DNA from: CAWJPY01 sp963844865
GTDB lineage: Bacteria > Acidobacteriota > Thermoanaerobaculia > Thermoanaerobaculales > Sulfomarinibacteraceae
Direction: 5' to 3'
Length of the DNA: 64,000 nt
Assembly: GCA_963844865.1 (NCBI GenBank)
Contig: CAWJPY010000013.1
Span: 62,001-126,000 of the forward strand
Shown here: positions 44,059 through 51,937 of the stretch, in pieces
Layout: each line of letters starts with the position of its first letter
Position numbering within the stretch: the first letter of the stretch is position 1
The notes under the pieces: model-generated
What the model saw: only the letters and a program-made list of their open reading frames with translations
Told to the model about the DNA's origin: nothing
The model's database searches: none
Position numbers and translations under genes: made by a program

Positions 44059-44064
44059 TATGAT
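44059..44064 (+). promoter_or_regulatory. -10 box for a leaderless transcript
   Basis: TATGAT ends 6 nt before the ATG at 44071, without a ribosome-binding site. Confidence 0.45.
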
Positions 44065-44070
44065 GAGTCA

Positions 44071-44586
44071 ATGAGCGTGCTTCGTCGTCTTTCGGTGCTC
44101 GTGGCGCTGTTGATGGCCGCCGTGGTCGTTGGGGGCGCCGCCGAACCCACGGATCCGTCCACCCTCACCCTCAAGACCCTGGACGGGACCGGGACCGTCC
44201 GCCTGGACAGCTTCCGGGGACGCCCGGTGCTCCTCACCTTCTGGGCCAGCTGGTGCGGTCCCTGCCGGGAGGAGCTCCCGGAGCTCGAGAAGCTGTACAA
44301 CGAGCTGGCCGGCAAGGGCTTCGTGCTGCTGACGGTGAACGTGGACGCTGCCCCCGCGGTGGGCGAGAGGTTCGTGGAGCGGATCGGGCTGAACCTCCCG
44401 GTGTACCGGATGGACGGCAGCGAGATGGCTGCGCTGGGCGTGTACGGCCTGCCCACCAACATCCTCCTCGACCGTGAGGGCCGGATCGTCAAGGTGTACG
44501 CCGGCTACGACCCCCAGGTGCCTGTCCACATCAAAAGCCGCGTTCTGGAGATGTTGGCCCCATCCGGAGAGCACGGGAGTCCATGA
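44071..44586 (+). CDS. TlpA/ResA-type thiol-disulfide oxidoreductase
   Basis: A 171-residue exported thioredoxin-fold protein: signal or anchor region VLRRLSVLVALLMAAVVVGG, then RGRPVLLTFWASWCGPCREELPELEKLY with the WCGPC redox site (C69, C72), LPVYRMDG, and the cis-proline loop YGLPTNILLDREG. Such proteins reduce disulfides, for instance during cytochrome c maturation. The first of a two-gene unit: its TGA overlaps the next ATG (ATGA). A TATGAT box directly upstream suggests leaderless mRNA. Confidence 0.9.
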   Translation: MSVLRRLSVLVALLMAAVVVGGAAEPTDPSTLTLKTLDGTGTVRLDSFRGRPVLLTFWASWCGPCREELPELEKLYNELAGKGFVLLTVNVDAAPAVGERFVERIGLNLPVYRMDGSEMAALGVYGLPTNILLDREGRIVKVYAGYDPQVPVHIKSRVLEMLAPSGEHGSP

Positions 44587-45446
44587 GGCCGGAGGACGGG
44601 CCCGGGCGATCGCCAGCCCGTCTTTCCGGACGTCGGCTGGTGCTGGTCTGCCTGCTGGCCGCGTGCGGGCTCGGATGGAGCGGGTCCACGGTGCGCTGGG
44701 TCGCGTGGTCGGCGGTGGAGTTCTACCCGCCCGACTTGGCCCGCCAGGTGCGGCGGTACCACGAACGGTACGACGCAGGGATCCAGCGGGGCCTGAGCGC
44801 ACCGCCGGCGTGGCGGGCCGCCGCTCCCGGCCGGCTGCGCGAGGCCCTCACCTCCCAGGTGGAGCGCTGTGCGACCTCCCTGCGCCGTCCCGTCCCCATG
44901 GCTGACCTCGTCGAGGAGATCGGGGTGTTGGCGGTGCGCGTGCTCGACGCCAACGATCCCGTCGCCGTGGGTGACGCCGATGTGCGGGAGGTGCAGTACG
45001 CGGCGTCGTACGTGAAGTACGTCGACTCCGTCCATGATCGCCTGCGCCTCGTGTACTACGGCCAGGACCCGAGCCTGGGGCTCCGGGGCAATGTGGACTC
45101 GGCGGTGACCTCGACTCTGGCGCGGAGCGAGGGGTTGTACCCGTTCGTGGGTCAGGAGTTCTTCCGTACGGGCACCTTGCGCGACTGGCACGAGCTGGAT
45201 GATCGCTCTGTGGCCTTCGGGGTCGCGGCGATCTCGCTCTCCTGGGGCCTCACCGACCTCGCCAACTTCACGTCGTGGGTGTGGCGGTCCGGGGGCGGAT
45301 TGGTGCCCACGCCACGACCCACGCCCCCCGGGCACGTGGGCCCCACCATCACGTTGCCCCTCAGTGGGGGGTTCCCGGAGCGCACCAAGGCCGGGCGCGG
45401 CGCGCCCGCCATGCCGCCCTCCCGCCTCACCATCCCTCCGCCCTGA
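44583..45446 (+). CDS. Exported or membrane-anchored protein of unknown function
   Basis: A 287-residue protein with an N-terminal hydrophobic stretch (LVLVCLLAACGLGWSGS; the AACG could even be a lipobox). The body is alpha-helical: SAVEFYPPDLARQVRRYHERYDAGIQRGL, LREALTSQVERCATSLRRPVPMADLVEEIGVLAVRVLDAND, and VDSVHDRLRLVYYGQDPSLG. A proline-rich tail (VPTPRPTPPGHVGP) follows a last hydrophobic patch (SVAFGVAAISLSWGLTDLANF). No known motif was recognised. ATG overlaps the TlpA stop, so the two are co-translated; it may need redox help, though only two cysteines are present, or be a substrate or partner of TlpA. Confidence 0.7.
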   Translation: MRPEDGPGRSPARLSGRRLVLVCLLAACGLGWSGSTVRWVAWSAVEFYPPDLARQVRRYHERYDAGIQRGLSAPPAWRAAAPGRLREALTSQVERCATSLRRPVPMADLVEEIGVLAVRVLDANDPVAVGDADVREVQYAASYVKYVDSVHDRLRLVYYGQDPSLGLRGNVDSAVTSTLARSEGLYPFVGQEFFRTGTLRDWHELDDRSVAFGVAAISLSWGLTDLANFTSWVWRSGGGLVPTPRPTPPGHVGPTITLPLSGGFPERTKAGRGAPAMPPSRLTIPPP

Positions 45447-45471
45447 CCCGGAGGACGCCCCTGCCCGGGCC

Positions 45472-46335
45472 TCAGTCTGCGGCCAGCCGCGGACCGCGTC
45501 GCCGCGGTACGAGCTCGGCCACCAGGAGCGCGGCGATGATCAGGGCGGCGCCCAGGTACTGGAGGCCGAGGAGCCGCTCGCCGGCGAGGAGGTAGCCGAA
45601 CAGTGCCGCGAACACCGGCTCCGTGGTGAGGATGACGGCGGTCTGGACGGTGGTCAGGTGCCGCTGGGCCGTCGTCTGGACGAAGTAGGCCACCGCCGAC
45701 GCCAGGACCCCGGTGATGAGGATCGCGCCCCACACGGAGCGCGGAGGGACCTGCACCCGCTCGGTGAGGGGCCACAGCGCCAGGAACACCAGGGCGGCGG
45801 CCGCCATCTGGGCGGCGCCGAGGGCGCCCGGGTCGTGGTGCGGCGCGTGGCGGGACAGCAGGGCGATGTGGATGCCGAAGGCGGCGGCACAGCCGAGGGT
45901 GAGCACGTCGCCGCCGGTCAGGCCGGTGGGGCCTCGGCCGATGAGGAGGCTCATCCCGAGGAGGCTCAAGCCCACTGCGAGCCAGGCGGAACGGTGCAGG
46001 CGTGAACCGAAGATGAGACGGTCGGCCAGGGGCCCGCAGATGACGAAGAGCCCCGTCAGGAGGCCGGAGTTGGTGGCGGTGGTGAAGCGCAGGCCCCAGG
46101 TCTGCAGGAGGTATCCGGCGGCCAGGACGAGACCGATGCCCATGCCGACCCGGAGGCTGCGGAGGTTGAGCCTCCACCCCCACACGAGGGCGGTGACCGC
46201 GGCGGCGAGGGCGAACCGCATGGCCAGGAAGCCCATCACCCCGAAGTGGGCCACGGCGTCGTGCACCATGACGAAGGTCGCCCCCCACACCGCGGTGACG
46301 GCGAGCAGGGACAGGATCGCGAGCAAGCGGACCAC
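45472..46335 (-). CDS. EamA (DMT superfamily) permease
   Basis: A 287-residue membrane protein of ten helices in two EamA repeats (about 5-140 and 145-280): AILSLLAVTAVWGATFVMVHDAV and GVLASAVAYFVQTTAQRHLTTVQTAVILTTEPVFAALFGYLLAGE are the characteristic sequences. DMT permeases export metabolites such as amino acids; the substrate is unknown. The GTG start follows a TACACT box by 8 nt without a ribosome-binding site. The promoter box lies inside the decayed four-helix-bundle remnant. Confidence 0.9.
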   Translation of the reverse strand: MVRLLAILSLLAVTAVWGATFVMVHDAVAHFGVMGFLAMRFALAAAVTALVWGWRLNLRSLRVGMGIGLVLAAGYLLQTWGLRFTTATNSGLLTGLFVICGPLADRLIFGSRLHRSAWLAVGLSLLGMSLLIGRGPTGLTGGDVLTLGCAAAFGIHIALLSRHAPHHDPGALGAAQMAAAALVFLALWPLTERVQVPPRSVWGAILITGVLASAVAYFVQTTAQRHLTTVQTAVILTTEPVFAALFGYLLAGERLLGLQYLGAALIIAALLVAELVPRRRGPRLAAD

Positions 46336-46343
46336 GGCGCCGG

Positions 46344-46349
46344 AGTGTA
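46344..46349 (-). promoter_or_regulatory. -10-like box for a leaderless transcript
   Basis: TACACT on the minus strand ends 8 nt before the GTG of the EamA permease. Confidence 0.4.
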
Positions 46350-46361
46350 GCTGATCACCGG

Positions 46362-46489
46362 TTTGATCGCGGCTCCCGCAGCTTCGAGAGCCAGGCTGTG
46401 GGCAGCAAGACGAGTGGTGGCGATCGCGTTGCGCACGCTCACCTCAGGGTCGTTCACAGGTGCCCCGACAAGCCGGTGGCCGGCGTTCA
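46362..46489 (-). pseudogene. Decayed four-helix-bundle gene with upstream hairpin half
   Basis: Read on the minus strand: TGAACGCCGGCCACCGGCTT, then GTGAACGACCCTGAGGTGA, then about 29 codons encoding AATTRLAAHSLALEAAGAAI-like sequence (L..AH..AL.AAG.AI). This matches the intact gene at 62420 both in its 5' flank (ATGAACGACCCGGAGGTGA) and its first helix (ADLIAHRKALQAAGKAIE). The frame then runs into the EamA promoter and the rest of the gene is gone. It is an eroded copy of the same module. Confidence 0.7.
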
Positions 46490-46655
46490 GGGGCGAGAGG
46501 CTTCGGGAGAACTAGAGAGGGTGCCTGGCACGTCCGAGCAACGCGCCCTTCTCTCGACGGCCGCTGCCCCTGAGTCCGGCGGGAGGTGCCTCTGCGTCTC
46601 TGCGCCTCTGCGTTACGAATCCGCACCGCCGCCGAACGCTGCCACGTTGCGAGCG
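46490..46655 (+). repeat. Palindrome and tract sequence before the Nudix gene
   Basis: GGTGCCTGGCACG (46520-46532) followed by AACGCGCCCTTCTCTCGACGG resembles fragments of the palindrome and composite families. No gene is seen. Confidence 0.5.
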
Positions 46656-46661
46656 TATGAT
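46656..46661 (+). promoter_or_regulatory. -10 box for a leaderless transcript
   Basis: TATGAT ends 7 nt before the ATG at 46669 and overlaps two other in-frame ATG codons. Confidence 0.4.
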
Positions 46662-46668
46662 GACCGGC

Positions 46669-47217
46669 ATGGACGACGAGGGGCGCGAGGTACGGATCGA
46701 GGGCGAGCAGGTGTACTCCGGAAGGGTCGTGACCCTGGAGGTGGACCGGGTCCGTCTCCCGAACGGCTCGCGCACCGAGCGCGAGGTGATCCGCCACCGC
46801 GGCGCTGCGGTCATTCTGCCGGTCCTGGACGACGGGCGTGTCCTCCTGGTCCGTCAGTTCCGCTACCCCGTCGGGGAATCGCTCCTGGAGCTGCCGGCCG
46901 GGACCCTGGAACCGGGGGAGGAGCCGCGGCACTGCGCCGGCCGCGAGCTGGTGGAGGAGACGGGATGGCGGGCGGGCTCCCTGCGCGACCTGGGCAGGTT
47001 CTACTCGACCCCGGGCTTCACCGACGAGCGGTTGCATGCGGTGCTCGCCACGGGCCTGAAACGGGTGGAGGATCCGCCGCCCGGAGACGCGGACGAGGCC
47101 ATCGAGGTCGTGGCGATGGACCTCGAGGAGGTGTTGGCCCTGGCGCGCGACGGCGCGATCCGGGACGGCAAGACCCTGGCGGCGATCCTGCTCGCGCGCC
47201 TCCAGGGCCTGATCTGA
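46669..47217 (+). CDS. Nudix hydrolase, ADP-ribose pyrophosphatase-like
   Basis: A 182-residue hydrolase: VIRHRGAAVILPVLDDGRVLLVRQFRYPVGESLLELPAGTLEPGEE and the Nudix box G-x5-E-x7-REUxEExGU in GTLEPGEEPRHCAGRELVEE. The array RQFRYPVGE with ELPAG is typical of the ADP-ribose/NDP-sugar pyrophosphatase branch (NudF). TATGAT and three in-frame ATGs make the exact start uncertain; the one best placed for a leaderless message was used. Confidence 0.88.
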   Translation: MDDEGREVRIEGEQVYSGRVVTLEVDRVRLPNGSRTEREVIRHRGAAVILPVLDDGRVLLVRQFRYPVGESLLELPAGTLEPGEEPRHCAGRELVEETGWRAGSLRDLGRFYSTPGFTDERLHAVLATGLKRVEDPPPGDADEAIEVVAMDLEEVLALARDGAIRDGKTLAAILLARLQGLI

Positions 47218-47344
47218 GCTGGTGGGCCCAGAGGGGGTGCCAGGCACGCTCCCGGATGAAGCAACATTTTTACTTTCGAACCAAGACGGCGTGCCTCGCA
47301 CCCACCCGCGCACTTGGGCCGCGCTCGCCGCGCGGCGGCCTGAC
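47218..47344 (+). repeat. Diverged BIME-like element
   Basis: 47236-47303: GGTGCCAGGCACG, then GATGAAGCAACATTTTTACTT, then GGCGTGCCTCGCACCC. On the minus strand this is the same order as the 42.2-kb element (palindrome, CGTCTT, AGTA, GCTTCATCCG, palindrome), with substitutions. Confidence 0.7.
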
Positions 47345-48091
47345 CTAGCGTCGGGGGGTCCACCAGCCTAGCCAGCGGGGCACCTCGCCCCCCTGGATGC
47401 CGCCCTCGACCTGCACGGGGCACAGGGTGTCCCGGCGGTGCGTGAGATCCGCCACCACCGCGTTGCGGAACTCCTGGCCTCCCGTGGTGGGACCGAGGCT
47501 CCTCTTGTAGGCCTCGATGTCGAGCAGCTCGAGACGCGCCCTGAGGGTGCGGAAGGGCCGCGGCAGGACCTCGCCCGGCGCCTGGACGTGATGGAGACCC
47601 CCCGAGTACAGGACGATCATCTGGCCGTCGTCCAGGACCTCGAGGATGTCCGCGATCCCGCCGCGGATCGTCATGGACCTGCCGGCGGCGTCCAGCCCAT
47701 TGGGCCGCATCATGCGACCCTCGGGCAGGATCATGACCACGGCCCGGGTGTCGATCCGGTTGAGGACCTGGTCCCATGTGTGGTCCCGCTGCCGCGTCAC
47801 GACCACCACGTTGCGGGCAAGGAAGCGGAAGAAGAGCCCGATGCGACGGCGGATGGTCTTCTCGGCGACCGGCAGGACGCCGTGGGCGGCGAAGTGCCAC
47901 AGGAGGCGGAAGGGGGCCAGCCCGGCGAAGACCGGCTCATACAGGCTGGTGTGGTGGATGAGCACGAACAGGCGGACCCGGCCCCAGCGGTTGCGGGGGC
48001 GTCCGCCGATCCACTCGGCCCGAAAGCCGAAGAACAGGTGGCCGAGGACCTTGACGGCCGACAGGACGAGAAACGCCAGGAAGGTGCGCAT
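47345..48091 (-). CDS. 1-acyl-glycerol-phosphate acyltransferase-like protein
   Basis: A 248-residue membrane-associated protein. The acyltransferase motifs are recognisable: LIHHTSLYEP in place of the NHxSxxD catalytic box (the usual HX4D appears as HX4E), RFLARNVVVVTRQRD, ILPEGRMMRP in the place of the PEGTRS block, and MIVLYSGGLHH. An N-terminal hydrophobic helix (FLAFLVLSAVKVLGHLFFGF) anchors it. The glutamate in the catalytic box makes activity uncertain. Downstream, 62 bp away and in the same direction, is a polyprenyl sugar transferase, so both may act in lipid or envelope synthesis. Confidence 0.7.
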   Translation of the reverse strand: MRTFLAFLVLSAVKVLGHLFFGFRAEWIGGRPRNRWGRVRLFVLIHHTSLYEPVFAGLAPFRLLWHFAAHGVLPVAEKTIRRRIGLFFRFLARNVVVVTRQRDHTWDQVLNRIDTRAVVMILPEGRMMRPNGLDAAGRSMTIRGGIADILEVLDDGQMIVLYSGGLHHVQAPGEVLPRPFRTLRARLELLDIEAYKRSLGPTTGGQEFRNAVVADLTHRRDTLCPVQVEGGIQGGEVPRWLGWWTPRR

Positions 48092-48153
48092 GGTGTCGTC
48101 GCCGCCACGCTGGGGAGAGCGCGACCGGGCAAGAATACCTCACCCGGTGCAGG

Positions 48154-49503
48154 CTACCGTCCGGGTCGGAAGACCAGGGCGCCCAGGGTGCGGAGCAGCA
48201 CCACGCCGTACATCCCGGGGCCGTGGTGCCGGAGCAGATAGAGGTCGTGCTCGAGCTTGACCATGTGGTCGGCGGTCTCGGCGGCGTAGGGGAGGTTGAT
48301 CTGGGCCCACCCCGTGAGCCCGGGGCGTACGGAGTAGCGAAACGCGTAGAAGGGGATCTCCCGCTCCAGGCGCTCGGCCACCTCGGGCCGTTCGGGGCGC
48401 GGGCCGACCAGGCTCATCTCCCCGCGCAGGACGTTGACGAGCTGGGGGAGCTCGTCGATCCGCCAGCGTCGCATGGCCCTGCCCACGGCGAGGACGCGTC
48501 GGTCCCCCACGGCGGCGAACGCGGGCCCGTTGTCCTCCGACGCCCGGACCATCGTCCGCAGCTTCAGGAGGACGAAGGGTGCGCCGAACCGTCCCAGGCG
48601 GACCTGACGGTAGAGCACGGGTGGGCCGTCGCTGAGGAGGACGGCGAGTGCGGCGATGAGCAGCAGCGGTGCGGTGAGGACGAGGAGGACGGCGGCGGCC
48701 ACGATGTCGAAGAAGCGTTGCACGTGGTGAAACGGCGACGTCGCGAGGGACGAGAAGTCGCCGGTGGCGATGAACCAGCGGGAGTCCACCTGGCGCACCG
48801 GGATGCGGCCCGTGAGGGCGGCGTAGGCCGCGGCGGCGTCGATGACGGTCGTCCCTCGGAAGTTGAGTGCCGCCAGACGATCGGCGGTGGCGTCGTCGGT
48901 CAGAGAGGCCACCACCACCAGGTCGATGCCGTCGGGTGACCTTGCGAGCAGCGGGTCCTCCGCCAGCTCGTGGGCGCCGCGAAGGTGGCGGACGATCTGG
49001 AAAGGAGGAGACGTCCGTTGCTGGAGCTCGTCCTGGAGCGCGGCGATGATGGGGCCGTCACCGATGATCAGGGCGCGTCGTGGCTGTGGCAGGCCCGCGA
49101 TCACGATCCACAGCACGCGGACCCCTGCCTGCAGCGGCAGAGCGATGAAGAGGGTGATGGCGAGCAGGCCGCGACCGAATCGCCAGGCCATCACGAGGTA
49201 CACGCCGACCACCAGGGCGACCACCAGGGAGACCGCTAGGGCGAGGAGGCGCACCGCCAGGTACTCCTTGCTCCGCCAGCTCTGGGGACGGTACAGGTCG
49301 AAGGTGGTGGCGAGGCCGATCTGCGCCGCCGCGGCGTACACGATGAATCCGGGGTGACTGAGGATGCCAGTGAGCTCCTGCCCGAAGGCCCCGGGACCGA
49401 AACGCAGCCATGCCGCGGCCACCCCTGCGCCGAGCAGCAGGGAGACGTCGGCGGCGGCGAGGAGGACGACCGTGAGTCGCTGAGAGCTCGTCAAGCGCTG
49501 CAC
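48154..49503 (-). CDS. Polyprenyl-phosphate glycosyl-1-phosphate transferase (EPS sugar transferase)
   Basis: A 449-residue membrane protein of the WbaP/EpsL type that starts polysaccharide assembly on undecaprenyl phosphate. Four N-terminal helices, a CoA-binding-like middle (RALIIGDGPIIAALQDEL) and the sugar transferase domain: FFDIVAAAVLLVLTAPLLLIA, VLYRQVRLGRFGAPFVLLKLRTM, WRIDELPQLVNVLRGEMSLVGPRPERPEV and GLTGWAQINLPYA. The true start is uncertain; the GTG shown begins at QRLTSSQRLTVVLL, and a GTG 32 codons earlier is possible. It is divergent from citrate synthase. No other capsule gene is near. Confidence 0.88.
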   Translation of the reverse strand: MQRLTSSQRLTVVLLAAADVSLLLGAGVAAAWLRFGPGAFGQELTGILSHPGFIVYAAAAQIGLATTFDLYRPQSWRSKEYLAVRLLALAVSLVVALVVGVYLVMAWRFGRGLLAITLFIALPLQAGVRVLWIVIAGLPQPRRALIIGDGPIIAALQDELQQRTSPPFQIVRHLRGAHELAEDPLLARSPDGIDLVVVASLTDDATADRLAALNFRGTTVIDAAAAYAALTGRIPVRQVDSRWFIATGDFSSLATSPFHHVQRFFDIVAAAVLLVLTAPLLLIAALAVLLSDGPPVLYRQVRLGRFGAPFVLLKLRTMVRASEDNGPAFAAVGDRRVLAVGRAMRRWRIDELPQLVNVLRGEMSLVGPRPERPEVAERLEREIPFYAFRYSVRPGLTGWAQINLPYAAETADHMVKLEHDLYLLRHHGPGMYGVVLLRTLGALVFRPGR

Positions 49504-49588
49504 GGAGAGAGTTTCCCCACCGGCCCCCCGAGCTGTCAACTCGTCACCCCGGATCCGGAGTCCTGGAGGGCCGGGATGTGTGGATTTC

Positions 49589-49615
49589 GAGCTTGTCACT
49601 TTTCTTCACAAGCTC
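49589..49615. promoter_or_regulatory. Operator-like inverted repeat in the citrate synthase promoter
   Basis: GAGCTTGT, 11-bp spacer, ACAAGCTC: a perfect 8-bp inverted repeat that covers the -35 and most of the spacer, placing a bound regulator on RNA polymerase's site. Confidence 0.65.
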
Positions 49616-49621
49616 TATACT
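49593..49621 (+). promoter_or_regulatory. Citrate synthase promoter
   Basis: TTGTCA (49593-49598), 17-bp spacer, TATACT (49616-49621); about 120 bp before the ATG at 49747. Confidence 0.75.
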
Positions 49622-49746
49622 CCTGCGCGTGGAGAACGGCTCCGCAATACGGGATCACCAACGCAAAACACAGTGGCGTGACGCGACTGCGGGGTCGGCG
49701 TGACCCCCGAATACGACTGCCGCGGCGCGCGAGGAAGGAGTCCGTC

Positions 49747-51063
49747 ATGAAGCTCAAGAAGACCCTGGAGAAGAAGATCAACGAGCATCGCCCCCGGACC
49801 ACCCGTCTGCTCAAGGAGCACGGCGACGTCAAGATCTCGGAGGTGACCATCGCCCAGGCCATCGGCGGCGCGCGCGGCGTGCGTTGCCTGGTGACCGACG
49901 TCTCCTACCTCGATCCCTTCGAGGGCATCCGGTTCAGGGGCAAGACCATCCCGGAGACCTTCGAGGCGCTGCCCAAGGTTCCCGGTCGCGAGTATCCCTA
50001 CGTGGAAGGCTTCTTCTACTACCTGATGACGGGTGACGTCCCCACCAAGGAGGAGACCCTCGAGGTGGTGGAGGAGTTCAAGAAGCGTCGCCAGCTCCCG
50101 CAGTACGTGATCGACGTTCTCCGGGCTGCCCCCACCGACACCCATCCGATGACCCTGTTCTCCCAGGGCATCCTGGCCATGCAGCGCGAGTCCGAGTTCG
50201 CGCGCCGCTACGCCGAGGGCATGAGCCGCGAGGAGATGTGGGAGCCCATGTTCGAGGACGTGTGCAACATCATGCCCAAGCTCCCGGTTCTGGCCGCCTA
50301 CATCTACCGCATGAAGTACAAGGCCGACGTCCACATCCCGGCCGACCCCGATCAGGACATGGGTGGGAACTTCGCCCACATGATGGGTATCGACCCGCCC
50401 TACGACGACGTCGCGCGCATGTACTTCATCCTCCACTCCGACCACGAGTCGGGGAACGTGTCCGCCCACACCACCCACCTCGTGGCCTCCGCCCTGTCCG
50501 ACGCCTACTACGCGCTGTCGGCGGGCATCAACGGCCTGGCGGGCCCGCTCCACGGCCTGGCCAACCAGGAGGTGCTGCGCTGGGTGATGCAGTTCGAGCA
50601 GAAGCTGGGCGGCGCCGAGCCCACCGAGGAGAGGGTCCGCGAGGCCCTCTGGGACACCCTCAACTCCGGCCAGGTGATCCCCGGCTACGGTCACGCGGTG
50701 CTTCGCAAGACGGACCCCCGCTACACCGCGCAGCGTGAGTTCTGCCTCAAGCACCTTCCCGACTTCCCGCTCTTCAAGGTCATCAGCACGATCTACAAGG
50801 TGGCGCCGGACGTGCTCAAGGAGCAGGGCAAGGCCAAGAACCCGTGGCCGAACGTGGACGCCCAGTCGGGCGTGGTCCAGTGGTACTACGGGCTCACCGA
50901 GTGGGACTTCTACACCGTCCTGTTCGGTATCGGCCGCGCCCTCGGCGTGCTCACCAACATCGTCTGGGACCGTGCCCTCGCCTACCCGATCGAGCGGCCC
51001 AAGTCCGTGACCACCGACATGCTCGAGGAGGCGGCCGGCCTCAAGGAGTCCTCCGGCAGCTGA
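49747..51063 (+). CDS. gltA: Citrate synthase, type I mitochondrial-like
   Basis: A 438-residue enzyme condensing acetyl-CoA with oxaloacetate. It is of the eukaryotic-mitochondrial type rather than the usual bacterial hexameric type: GLAGPLHGLANQEVLRWV (H269), SGQVIPGYGHAVLRKTDPRY (H316) and EQGKAKNPWPNVDAQSGVV (D371) are all characteristic, as are the insertions FEGIRFRGKTIPE and the C-terminal TVLFGIGRALGVL. Such enzymes are known in Geobacteraceae and a few others and are ATP-inhibited rather than NADH-inhibited. AAGGAG lies 6 nt before the ATG. A strong promoter with an inverted repeat precedes it and a terminator follows. Confidence 0.95.
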   Translation: MKLKKTLEKKINEHRPRTTRLLKEHGDVKISEVTIAQAIGGARGVRCLVTDVSYLDPFEGIRFRGKTIPETFEALPKVPGREYPYVEGFFYYLMTGDVPTKEETLEVVEEFKKRRQLPQYVIDVLRAAPTDTHPMTLFSQGILAMQRESEFARRYAEGMSREEMWEPMFEDVCNIMPKLPVLAAYIYRMKYKADVHIPADPDQDMGGNFAHMMGIDPPYDDVARMYFILHSDHESGNVSAHTTHLVASALSDAYYALSAGINGLAGPLHGLANQEVLRWVMQFEQKLGGAEPTEERVREALWDTLNSGQVIPGYGHAVLRKTDPRYTAQREFCLKHLPDFPLFKVISTIYKVAPDVLKEQGKAKNPWPNVDAQSGVVQWYYGLTEWDFYTVLFGIGRALGVLTNIVWDRALAYPIERPKSVTTDMLEEAAGLKESSGS

Positions 51064-51088
51064 CGGAGATCGAGCCCGAAGAGCATGG

Positions 51089-51118
51089 ACGGGGCGCCCA
51101 CGGGCGCCCCGTTCTCTT
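51089..51118 (+). terminator. Rho-independent terminator of gltA
   Basis: ACGGGGCGCC, 4-nt loop, GGCGCCCCGT, followed by TCTCTTGT, 25 bp after the stop. Confidence 0.85.
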
Positions 51119-51406
51119 GTCGGGATCATCCACAAACGCGTGGGACGGGTCTGACGGCGACAGGGGCAGCGGCAGTATCTCTCGCTTCGGGAAAACCAGA
51201 GCGCGAGCCAGGCACCGTTGAAGATTGGGCGATCGTGCTTTTCCGCGAGGCCTGGACGGTGCCTGGCACGCTCTCTGATGCTGGCAATGTCCCTCGCCGT
51301 TGACCTGTCGCTGACACCGTTCACCGCCGCGGCCGCTGACGGTGGACGCTGATCGCGACCGCTGTCGCTGCTCGCTGCCGCGGACTCGGGGGCGGGCGAG
51401 AGGGAA
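51119..51406 (+). repeat. Diverged palindrome element and tract
   Basis: 51204-51275: GAGCCAGGCACC, a different spacer with GATTGGGCGATCGTGC, then GGTGCCTGGCACG. A GCTGACGGTGGACGCTGATC/CGCTGTCGCTGC tract follows (51335-51395). No gene is seen. Confidence 0.6.
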
Positions 51407-51937
51407 TCAACGGTCCTTGGCGGCCTCCATGCGGGACAGGTAGGCCGTGGCCACGGCGTCGGGCTCGGGGATGCCCAGGAGCTTGGCGTACTGCACAACG
51501 AAGCCGCGCACGTACACCGCGGCGGGAAGGTGCTGGAAGTCCTCCTCCTCCAGCTTGGCGAGGACGCTGGCGCGAACCTTGATCTCATCGGCTACGCGGT
51601 GGAGGGAGATGCTCCTGCCCAGGCGGAGATGGCGGAGATGCGCCCCTGGTGCGTCCTCGAGGGCCGGGGGTGGACCCGATGGCGGTTCAGCCGGGTCCTC
51701 GGGGGTCCCGGCGGCGACTGCGGGTGGCGGAGCGGAGCCGGTGATGCGCTGGTAGGCATCCTCGATGCGGGCGAGCACCGCCTCCCGCTCCCGCTCCTCC
51801 AGCAGGGAGTAGGTGGCCAGGGAGTCCGGGGCGTAGAGCGAGCGACGTTCCAGATAGGCGCGCCGGACCTGCCCAGGGGAGGCCCCGGGTTCCAGGCCCA
51901 GCGCCTGCCAGTCGATCCGCCGGGGCTCACGACCCAT
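51407..51937 (-). CDS. J-domain-like / RodZ-type HTH protein
   Basis: A 176-residue protein with two parts. Residues about 8-65 (IDWQALGLEPGASPGQVRRAYLERRSLY ... ARIEDAYQRIT) resemble a short J-domain without the HPD tripeptide. After a proline-rich linker comes an HTH_25/RodZ-type helix-turn-helix (LRHLRLGRSISLHRVADEIKVRASVLAKLEEEDFQHLP, then YVRGFVVQYAKLLG). There is no transmembrane segment, unlike RodZ. The ATG lies 11 bp inside the end of the upstream MinD-like gene, so they are co-expressed. Such HTH partners link polar or cytoskeletal ATPases to DNA or membrane; here the link is inferred. Confidence 0.8.
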   Translation of the reverse strand: MGREPRRIDWQALGLEPGASPGQVRRAYLERRSLYAPDSLATYSLLEEREREAVLARIEDAYQRITGSAPPPAVAAGTPEDPAEPPSGPPPALEDAPGAHLRHLRLGRSISLHRVADEIKVRASVLAKLEEEDFQHLPAAVYVRGFVVQYAKLLGIPEPDAVATAYLSRMEAAKDR

